Positions 57,578-64,000 of a stretch of DNA of 64,000 nt are shown here, piece after piece; position 1 is the stretch's first letter; the number at the start of each line of letters is the position of its first letter. The notes beneath the pieces were generated by a model. The model had not been told where the DNA came from and made no database searches. It was given only the letters and a program-made list of their open reading frames with translations. This DNA is from Streptomyces coeruleorubidus (GTDB lineage: Bacteria > Actinomycetota > Actinomycetes > Streptomycetales > Streptomycetaceae). The stretch lies in assembly GCF_008705135.1 (NCBI RefSeq), contig NZ_CP023694.1, positions 5,375,001-5,439,000 of the forward strand, written 5' to 3'. Made by a program: the position numbers and the translations under genes.

Positions 57578-58426
57578 GTGGACAATCCTCGCACCCGGCC
57601 GCGCGTCGGCCACATCCAGTTCCTGAACTGCCTGCCCCTGTACTGGGGGCTCGCCAGAACGGGCACGCTCCTCGACTTCGAGCTCACAAAGGACACCCCG
57701 GAGAAGCTCAGCGAGAAGCTGGTGCAGGGCGAGCTCGACATCGCCCCGATCACCCTGGTCGAGTTCCTCAAGCACGCCGACCGACTGGTCGCCTTCCCCG
57801 ACATCGCCGTCGGCTGCGACGGCCCGGTCATGTCCTGCGTGATCGTCTCGCAGGTCCCGCTGGACCGGCTGGACGGCGCCCGCGTGGCCCTCGGCTCGAC
57901 CTCCCGCACCTCCGTCCGCCTCGCCCAGCTGCTCCTCGCCGAGCGCTACGGGGTACGGCCCGACTACTACACGTGCCCGCCCGACCTCAGCCTGATGATG
58001 CGGGAGGCCGAGGCGGCCGTCCTCATCGGCGACGCGGCGCTGCGCGCGAACATGCTCGACGGCCCGCGCTTCGGCCTGGACGTGCACGACCTGGGCCTGC
58101 TGTGGAAGGAGTGGACCGGGCTGCCGTTCGTCTTCGCGGTCTGGGCGGCACGCCGCGACTACCTGGAGCGCGAGCCGGTCCTCACGCGCAAGGTGCACGA
58201 GGCCTTCCTCGCCTCCCGCAACCTCTCCCTGGAAGAGGTCGACAAGGTCGCCGAGCAGGCCGCCCGCTGGGAGGACTTCGACGAGAAGACCCTCGCCCAG
58301 TACTTCACGACGCTCGACTTCCGCTTCGGCGGCCCGCAGCTGGAGGCGGTCGCCGAGTTCGCCCGGCGCGTCGGCCCGACGACCGGCTTCCCCGCGGACG
58401 TGAAGGTGGACCTGCTCCAGCCATGA
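57578..58426 (+). CDS. mqnA: Chorismate dehydratase MqnA
   Basis: MqnA removes water from chorismate to give 3-[(1-carboxyvinyl)oxy]benzoate, the first step of the futalosine pathway and the substrate of MqnE (41692). The 282-residue protein starts GHIQFLNCLPLYWGL, then ELDIAPITLVEFLKHADRLVAFP, GSTSRTSVRLAQLLL and FVFAVWAARRDY. TAGCCT at 57566-57571 ends six bases before the GTG, with no ribosome-binding site: leaderless. The mqn genes are split over 20 kb. Confidence 0.93.
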   Translation: MDNPRTRPRVGHIQFLNCLPLYWGLARTGTLLDFELTKDTPEKLSEKLVQGELDIAPITLVEFLKHADRLVAFPDIAVGCDGPVMSCVIVSQVPLDRLDGARVALGSTSRTSVRLAQLLLAERYGVRPDYYTCPPDLSLMMREAEAAVLIGDAALRANMLDGPRFGLDVHDLGLLWKEWTGLPFVFAVWAARRDYLEREPVLTRKVHEAFLASRNLSLEEVDKVAEQAARWEDFDEKTLAQYFTTLDFRFGGPQLEAVAEFARRVGPTTGFPADVKVDLLQP

Positions 58427-58517
58427 GCGGGCCGGTGCTCCCGCACTACTCTGCTGGGGGAGCGCGCGTACGGGGGCCGGCGAGGCCTGCGCGCGCCTAC
58501 GGGGGAGGGGTGACGCC

Positions 58518-60269
58518 GTGCGGCCGCTCGAAGTCGACGAACCCACCGTCGTGGGGCCCTACCGGCTGCTCGGCCGGCTGGGCTCCGGCGGCATGGGCCG
58601 GGTCTACCTGGGGCGCAGCGCCGGCGGCCGTACGGTCGCCGTGAAGATCGTCCATCCGCACTTCGCCCTGGACGAGGAGTTCCGGGCCCGCTTCCGCCGC
58701 GAGGTCGACGCCGCCCGACGGGTCGGCGGCGCCTGGACGGCACCCGTCCTGGACGCCGACCCGGACGCGCGGGTGCCCTGGGTGGCGACGGCGTACGCGG
58801 CGGGCCCCTCGCTGTCGGCCGCGGTCGCCGAGGGCGGCGCGCTGCCGGCCCACACCGTACGGGTGCTCGGGGCGGGGCTGGCGGAGGCGCTGGCGGCGGT
58901 GCACGAGCTGGGCCTGGTCCACCGGGACGTGAAGCCGTCGAACGTACTGCTCACGCTCGACGGGCCGTTGCTGATCGACTTCGGGATCGCCCGGGCCACG
59001 GACGGTACGGCGTCTTTGACGTCCACCGGCGTGTCGATCGGCTCGCCCGGCTACATGTCGCCCGAGCAGATCCTCGGCAAGGGCGTCACAGGCGCCGCGG
59101 ACGTCTTCTCGCTCGGCGCGGTCCTGGCGTACGCGGCGACCGGCGAACCGCCCTTCCCCGGCGACTCCTCGGCGTCCCTGCTCTACAAGGTCGTCCACGA
59201 GGAGCCGGAACTCGGTGGCCTGGACGGGCAGTTGCGCGAGCTCACGGCGGCCTGCCTGACGAAGGACCCGGGCGCACGGCCCGCCCCCGCCGAGGTGGCC
59301 CGGCAACTGGCCCCCGACGGCGCGGCCCGGCTGGTGGCGGGCGGGTGGCTGCCGGGGGCGCTGGTGGAGCAGGTCAGCCGGAGCGCCGTGCAGTTGCTGA
59401 ACCTGGAGGCGACGGGTTCGGAGGGCGTGGGGCTGTCGGGGCCGGTCGGGTTCAGCAGCCCGTCCGTGGCCGCGGTCGAGGCGGAGGGTCCGGCGCAGGC
59501 AGTGGGGCCATCGACTCCGGCGCGGGCAGTGGGGCCATCGGCTACGGGGACGGCCGGGGCCGCGAGCGCCGGCGTGTTCGGTCCACCGCCGGTGATGCCC
59601 GCGCTCACGGGCCCCTCCGCCGCCGTACCCCCACCCCGGGACGGCGACCCGCGGAACACCACCGCGCCCGCCGGCCGCCGCCCCGGCAAGGTCTCCGTCT
59701 CCGTGGCGGCCACGTCCGCGCCGGAGGACGGCGGGCGGGTGCGGCGGCTGAGCTGCACCGTGGCGCTGGCGGTCGCGGGGGCGATGGCGGCCGTGACGAT
59801 CGGCTCGGTGTTCGTCTTCGACCTGCTGCCGGACCGGACCTCCGACGACGACACGAGCGACTCCGGCGCGGGCCCCGGCTCCCCACCCGCGGCGACCGCG
59901 AGCACCGCCCCTTCCGGTGTGGTGCCCGCCGCCTACCTCGGCACCTGGGAGGGCCAGGGCATCGCCCTCGACGGCAGGCTGCCCCTCGGCACGTTCCGGA
60001 TCACCGTCGAACGGGTCGCCGTCGGCCAGGAGTTGGGCCGTCTGCGCCAGACCGACCAGATCGGCGGCGTCTGCGTCGACGTACTGACCCTGAAGCAGGT
60101 GACGAAGAAGGAGCTCGTCGCGACGTCGGTCGGCGCGAAGACCAACCACAGCGGCTGCAACCCGGCCCCCACGACCGTGCGCCTCACGCCGGTGGGCGAC
60201 GACCTCCAGTACCGGTCGGAGAGCGAGGACTCGGGGCGTCCTCAGGCTCGGATGTCGAGGGTGCGGTAG
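58518..60269 (+). CDS. Receptor-like Ser/Thr protein kinase
   Basis: A 583-residue kinase. The cytoplasmic domain (12-270) has the glycine loop LGSGGMGRVYLG, VAVKIV, VHRDVKPSNVLL, DFGIA and GSPGYMSPEQ. A Pro/Ala/Gly linker follows, one membrane span near residues 415-440 (VALAVAGAMAAVTIGSVFVF), then an external domain of about 110 residues (GTWEGQGIALDGRLPLGTFRITVERV). No PASTA repeats. The GTG at 58518 has GGAGGGG seven bases upstream. It may sense a wall-side ligand. Confidence 0.9.
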   Translation: MRPLEVDEPTVVGPYRLLGRLGSGGMGRVYLGRSAGGRTVAVKIVHPHFALDEEFRARFRREVDAARRVGGAWTAPVLDADPDARVPWVATAYAAGPSLSAAVAEGGALPAHTVRVLGAGLAEALAAVHELGLVHRDVKPSNVLLTLDGPLLIDFGIARATDGTASLTSTGVSIGSPGYMSPEQILGKGVTGAADVFSLGAVLAYAATGEPPFPGDSSASLLYKVVHEEPELGGLDGQLRELTAACLTKDPGARPAPAEVARQLAPDGAARLVAGGWLPGALVEQVSRSAVQLLNLEATGSEGVGLSGPVGFSSPSVAAVEAEGPAQAVGPSTPARAVGPSATGTAGAASAGVFGPPPVMPALTGPSAAVPPPRDGDPRNTTAPAGRRPGKVSVSVAATSAPEDGGRVRRLSCTVALAVAGAMAAVTIGSVFVFDLLPDRTSDDDTSDSGAGPGSPPAATASTAPSGVVPAAYLGTWEGQGIALDGRLPLGTFRITVERVAVGQELGRLRQTDQIGGVCVDVLTLKQVTKKELVATSVGAKTNHSGCNPAPTTVRLTPVGDDLQYRSESEDSGRPQARMSRVR

Positions 60270-60849
60270 CGGAAGACCGGCCGCCGTACTTGAAGAACAA
60301 GGTGATCAGCAGCGCGGCCGCGGCGAGGGTGGCGACGAGACCGACGACCCACAGGTACGGGTAGTGCACATGCACCCAGCAGGGCCCGCCCTCGCGATAG
60401 CAGCCGTAGTCCCAGTCGCGGCGCCGCTTGGGCCGTGTGGTCGTCATGATCACCCCGGCGACGAGGTACCCCGCCGCCAGCCCGGGCAGGGAGGCGACCG
60501 CCCAGGCCAGCGAACGCGGCTTGCTCTTCTTCCAGTTCATGCGGGTCAGGGGCCAGACCCAGGCGAGGAAGACCAGCGGTACCAGGACACCGACACTCGC
60601 GGCGAAGGCGTACGCCCCGCCGGGCCACGCGGGAGCGAGGCCGCCCCAGAGGTCATGGCCCCAGTACATGTCGAAGAAGTACAGCGGCGTCAGCAGGACG
60701 AAGACACCGGGGATCACCGCGCAACCCACGGCACATCCCCAGTCCGGTGTCTTCGGCCGCTCGGCGGCGGGCCGACCGGGCCGGTGCTCGTACCGCAGCG
60801 CGGCCCCGGCCGCCTTTTTCCGCTTCGGCTTCGCCGAACTACCCCTCAT
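60184..60849 (-). CDS. Four-span membrane protein, hypothetical
   Basis: A 221-residue membrane protein. A basic, Arg/Lys-rich start (1-33) is followed by four spans, at about 45-62, 82-100, 118-136 and 165-185, and a disordered Ser/Pro/Gly tail. The loop GCYREGGPCWVHVHYPYL carries two Cys. Family not recognised. It lies on the opposite strand between two kinases and overlaps the first by 86 bases at the 3' end. Confidence 0.65.
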   Translation of the reverse strand: MRGSSAKPKRKKAAGAALRYEHRPGRPAAERPKTPDWGCAVGCAVIPGVFVLLTPLYFFDMYWGHDLWGGLAPAWPGGAYAFAASVGVLVPLVFLAWVWPLTRMNWKKSKPRSLAWAVASLPGLAAGYLVAGVIMTTTRPKRRRDWDYGCYREGGPCWVHVHYPYLWVVGLVATLAAAALLITLFFKYGGRSSATAPSTSEPEDAPSPRSPTGTGGRRPPA

Positions 60850-60957
60850 GGCCCCTGACTCTCGCCTTGCTCAAGCGGTCACTACTGTGTCTGCGATAGC
60901 GAACACCATCAGACGCGATCAGCACACCACAACGCGTGACACGGGGAAGGCCCACAA

Positions 60958-63303
60958 ATGGAGACGCTGCAGCCGGACGATCCGACGGAGTTGGGCACTT
61001 ACCGTCTCCTGCGAAGACTCGGCGCCGGCGGCATGGGCCGCGTCTACCTGGCCCGTTCACCCGGTGGCCGTACCGTCGCCGTGAAGGTCGTACGTCCGGA
61101 CCTGGCAGCGGATGGCGACTTCCGTGACCGCTTCCGGCACGAGGTCGCGATAGCCAAGGCAGTCTCCGGCCGCTTCACCGCACCTGTCGTGGACGCCGAC
61201 CCAGATGCGCCGCTGCCGTGGCTGGCGACGTCGTACGTGCTCGGTCCGGATCTGACGGACGTGGTCGCCGCGCACGGTGCGTTGCCGGAGCGGACCGTGC
61301 GGGCACTGGCCGCAGGCCTCGCCGCCGCCCTCCAAGAGGTTCACGCGGCGGGGTTGATCCACCGGGACCTGAAGCCGTCGAACGTCCTGCTGGCGGCAGA
61401 CGGCCCGCGCGTCATCGACTTCGGAATCGCGCGCGCGGTGGACGGAAACCGTATGACACAGACGGGAGTCGTGGTCGGCTCACCCGGCTACATGTCACCG
61501 GAGCAGGCGCTCGGTAAGGATGTCGGTGCGGCGGGTGATGTCTTCTCGCTGGGTGCCGTGCTCGCGTTTGCGGCGACCGGCAGGGGCACGTTCGGTCACG
61601 GAGCCGTCTCGCACGCCTCGTTGCTCTATCAGGTCGTGCATGGCGAGCCCGATCTGGAGGGCGTACCGCAGCAACTGCTGGGGCTCGTGCGCGCATGTCT
61701 CGCGAAGGACCCGGCGCATCGCCCGGAGCCCTCGGAGATCGTGACGGCACTCGCACCCCAGGGCGTCGAGGGTGTCCTCAGCGACTGGCTGCCGTCGGCG
61801 GTGGCATCGACGATTGCCACGCATGCGGCCGGAATCCTGGACTTGGAGGCACCGCAGCAACCTCAGACTCCGATCGCTGCGTCCTTCGGGCCCGCACCGG
61901 CGATGGCGGGTGGGACGGCGGCGTCGTCGAGCACACCGACGCCGGGGTACGGGTACCCGGCGGCCTCGGGGCATGCCGGCACCCCTGCGGCTGCCTACGG
62001 CACCCCGATGCCCGGCTACGCCACACCGCCGGGTGACGCGCAGACCCCGGGACACGGGACGACCACGCCAGCCCTCGCCACCGCCGCTCCCTCCCGCCGC
62101 CGCGTCCTCGGTCTCGCGCTCGGCGGTGCCACCGCCGTGGCTGTGGCGGGCGGGGCCGCCGCTTGGTGGCTCGGCCAGGACGGTGACCCCTCCGGCACGG
62201 CGACCGGCAGGAGTGGCGTCGGCGGTTCCGCGCAGCCCGTCGAGGAGAACTTCACCACCCCGCCGGCCGGAGTCGCCCCCCAGCCTCTGTGGCACGAGCA
62301 GGCGGCGGAGGACAGCACCACCACGGACGTACCGCTCCTCATCCATGACGGCCTGCTCCTGGTCAGCGGCGATCCTCTGGTGGCGTACGACGTGAAGACC
62401 GGGAAGGCCCGTTGGTCAAAGCCTGACGTCTGTGCTCCTGGCTCCCAGCTCCTGTTCCGTGACGGCAAGGTGTTCCTGACCGATGGCGGCGCCGAGGGAG
62501 TCCTCGTCGCGCGTGACGTGAAGACCGGCGGGGAGGTGTGGCGCAGCCGCCTCGGCAAGCAGCTCGGTATCGAGGGCACCATCGCCATCGACGACAAGAA
62601 CGTTTACGTCACGGTGACCGACTACTCCCGAGCCGCGAGCGCCACCGAGTACCGCACTGCGGTCGCCGCGGTCAGTCACAGCACCGGCAGAAAGGTGTGG
62701 CTGCAGCACCGCGACTGGGGCACGAAGGACTACGACGTCCAGGGCACGGTCGCCGGCAAGTACCTCGTCTACACGGACTCCAACTACAACCTCACCGTGC
62801 GCGACACCGCAACCGGTGACCAGCTGTGGACTCAGAAGATCGGCGACGACTGGGCCTGGCAGCCGACGGTCGCGAACGGCCTCGTCTTTCTTCCCGGCGA
62901 GAAGCTCACGGCGGTCGACGCGGAGACAGGCAGCACACGGTGGACGCTCTCACCCAAGGGACGTCGCGGCTTCAACAACCCCGCCGTCATCGACGGAGTG
63001 CTTTATGTCAGCGACTACGACCGCGGCATATGGGCCGTCGACGTCAAGAGCGCCAAGCGGCTCTGGCTGTGTGAGGACCAGGATCGTGGCGGGCCGGAGA
63101 GCTTCGTGAGGGTCGGCACGACGCTGTACTGCGCCTCCGGGCCCCTGTCGGGGGGTGTCATCGCCCTTGCCGCCAAGAGCGGCAAAGTGCGTTGGACATG
63201 GACCGACGACAAGGACTCCGGCGCTCCGTGGCAGATAGCCCACGCCGGAAACCGGCTGTTGGTGACGAACGGGCCGGAGATATACGCGATGCCGGCAGTC
63301 TGA
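60958..63303 (+). CDS. Ser/Thr protein kinase with PQQ-like beta-propeller
   Basis: A 781-residue kinase. The catalytic domain (15-265) has LGAGGMGRVYLAR, VAVKVV, IHRDLKPSNVLL, DFGIA and GSPGYMSPEQ. A Pro/Gly/Thr linker (300-375) precedes SRRRVLGLALGG and one membrane span (about 382-402). The rest, outside, is an eight-blade-like PQQ propeller (DVKTGKARWSKP, DVKTGGEVWRS, DTATGDQLWTQKIG, DAETGSTRWTL, AAKSGKVRWTW). It resembles AfsK-type kinases, which sense ligands with the propeller. GGGGAAGG precedes the ATG. Confidence 0.92.
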   Translation: METLQPDDPTELGTYRLLRRLGAGGMGRVYLARSPGGRTVAVKVVRPDLAADGDFRDRFRHEVAIAKAVSGRFTAPVVDADPDAPLPWLATSYVLGPDLTDVVAAHGALPERTVRALAAGLAAALQEVHAAGLIHRDLKPSNVLLAADGPRVIDFGIARAVDGNRMTQTGVVVGSPGYMSPEQALGKDVGAAGDVFSLGAVLAFAATGRGTFGHGAVSHASLLYQVVHGEPDLEGVPQQLLGLVRACLAKDPAHRPEPSEIVTALAPQGVEGVLSDWLPSAVASTIATHAAGILDLEAPQQPQTPIAASFGPAPAMAGGTAASSSTPTPGYGYPAASGHAGTPAAAYGTPMPGYATPPGDAQTPGHGTTTPALATAAPSRRRVLGLALGGATAVAVAGGAAAWWLGQDGDPSGTATGRSGVGGSAQPVEENFTTPPAGVAPQPLWHEQAAEDSTTTDVPLLIHDGLLLVSGDPLVAYDVKTGKARWSKPDVCAPGSQLLFRDGKVFLTDGGAEGVLVARDVKTGGEVWRSRLGKQLGIEGTIAIDDKNVYVTVTDYSRAASATEYRTAVAAVSHSTGRKVWLQHRDWGTKDYDVQGTVAGKYLVYTDSNYNLTVRDTATGDQLWTQKIGDDWAWQPTVANGLVFLPGEKLTAVDAETGSTRWTLSPKGRRGFNNPAVIDGVLYVSDYDRGIWAVDVKSAKRLWLCEDQDRGGPESFVRVGTTLYCASGPLSGGVIALAAKSGKVRWTWTDDKDSGAPWQIAHAGNRLLVTNGPEIYAMPAV

Positions 63304-63400
63304 GCCGGGGCGCTGGGGGACGAGTTCGGGGACTGCCATAGTCTCCGTTAGCTGAAGTTAACGAACGTGGCCACAGGGGCCGACGGGGAGGATGACCACC

Positions 63401-64000
63401 ATGCGGATGCTGGTCACGGTCGTACGCGAAGGCGGTGAGCCGGAGGACGTCGTCATCACAGCCGACGACACCGCCACGGCAGGTGATGTCGCGGAGGTGC
63501 TGGCGCAGGCCGTCGGACAAATCGGCGCCCCGCATGGCGGTGGGACGGGAAACGTCGTCGCCATGCCCGGCACCTCACTGGCTTCGCTGCCCGGCTACGG
63601 GACAGCGGTGACCGGAGCGCCGGCGCTGTGGGCCGATGGTGTGCTGTGCGAGCCGGCGGCACCGGCGGCCGGCGTCCTGCGGGACGGCATGCGCGTCTCA
63701 GTCGACGGCTCGATAGGCCCGCTGCTGCGCAAGGGCGAGCCAGTCGGACAGTACGAGTTGCGGGTGGCCGGCGGTCCCGGTTCCGGGCGGGTGGTCCGGC
63801 TGGGTGTCGGCGCGGCCACCGCGGGATCGGCACCCACGTGTTCGCTGCCGTTGCCGGATGCCTCACTGCCGCCGATCGCCCTCCGGCTGACGATCGATCT
63901 CCAGGGCAACGTCATGCTCACGCCGGAGGCCGGCGCCGACATCCGGCTGAACGACGACCCGATGACATCGGGGACTCCTTGGCCGCTCGGCGGTGTCGTA
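63401..64000 (+). CDS. FtsK/SpoIIIE-type (EccC-like) ATPase, N-terminal part
   Basis: Open from an ATG at 63401 to the window end (200 residues). GGGGAGG lies nine bases upstream; an ATG at 63392 has the same site directly before it, too close. The seen part is a ubiquitin-like segment (MRMLVTVVREGGEPEDVVITADDTATAGDVAEVLAQ) then FHA-like beta strands (YELRVAGGPGSGRVVRLGVGAATAGS). This start is typical of FHA-containing FtsK/SpoIIIE ATPases of type VII secretion in Streptomyces. The ATPase domains lie beyond the edge, so the call is inferred. Confidence 0.65.
   Translation, partial: MRMLVTVVREGGEPEDVVITADDTATAGDVAEVLAQAVGQIGAPHGGGTGNVVAMPGTSLASLPGYGTAVTGAPALWADGVLCEPAAPAAGVLRDGMRVSVDGSIGPLLRKGEPVGQYELRVAGGPGSGRVVRLGVGAATAGSAPTCSLPLPDASLPPIALRLTIDLQGNVMLTPEAGADIRLNDDPMTSGTPWPLGGVV

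Noticed and set aside
1..64000. tRNA, rRNA, transposases or prophage genes.
   Set aside because: None were seen on reading both strands; no T-loop-like tRNA ends, IS inverted ends or phage proteins were found.

Overview
The window is a contiguous piece of a high-GC actinobacterial chromosome, almost certainly Streptomyces or a close relative. The evidence is very high GC at third codon positions, GTG starts, frequent leaderless promoters, an XRE/DUF397 pair of the abaA/whiJ type, DUF2637 and DUF3558 proteins, futalosine-pathway menaquinone genes and PQQ-repeat Ser/Thr kinases. Gene order around hemL, the cytochrome c genes, the mqn genes and mqnA resembles, from memory, the S. coelicolor SCO4460-SCO4508 region. 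No tRNA, rRNA, transposase, prophage or CRISPR array was seen.

Layout. 1-6.2 kb: DUF2637 membrane protein (cut by the left edge), two DUF3558-like lipoproteins, RtcB RNA ligase, a small membrane protein with an SDR, an NTF2-like protein and YnfA. 6.3-12.9 kb: luciferase-like oxidoreductase, an OmpR/HisKA two-component pair, an ABM protein, LacI, GNAT and MarR regulators. 13-20.3 kb: accessory metabolism, including a frameshifted VanX-type dipeptidase and a TetR regulon (two tautomerases, alcohol dehydrogenase, thioesterase) marked by four copies of one operator, then an aldo/keto reductase divergent from a LuxR-type regulator. 20.5-29.3 kb: hemL, a histidine phosphatase, a deacetylase behind a very strong hairpin, and the ResA-CcdA-ResB-CcsB system II cytochrome c maturation operon, linking heme precursor supply to heme attachment.

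29.3-37.3 kb: a stand-alone condensation-fold protein, a MerR regulator with two DNA-binding domains divergent from a UvrA2-like ATPase, an XRE/DUF397 locus, and two overlapping genes sharing a Gly/Asn-rich motif that resembles bacterial amyloid signalling motifs. 37.4-42.9 kb: menaquinone genes (UbiD-like decarboxylase, MqnP, UbiX, an Lrp/AsnC regulator, MqnE) interrupted by a convergent rhomboid protease. 42.9-46.2 kb: UdgX, GNAT, DUF4229, and a cation symporter preceded by a leaderless Cys-containing leader peptide. 46.2-52.6 kb: fatty-acid genes (MaoC-like dehydratase, two-domain FabG, thiolase, acyl-CoA ligase) with a double palindromic operator. 52.7-64 kb: an orphan sugar-binding lipoprotein, a Tat-exported FAD dehydrogenase, a methyltransferase, a 28-bp tandem repeat array, a cold-shock gene with a structured leader, MqnA, two receptor-like Ser/Thr kinases flanking a membrane protein, and the start of a probable FtsK/SpoIIIE (EccC-like) ATPase.

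Most promising for follow-up: the shared-motif gene pair (35986-36935), the leader-peptide symporter (44641-46155), the four-operator TetR regulon (16320-18037) and the hairpin over the deacetylase ribosome-binding site (23551-23605). Functions come from recalled protein families and visible motifs; no database search was run.
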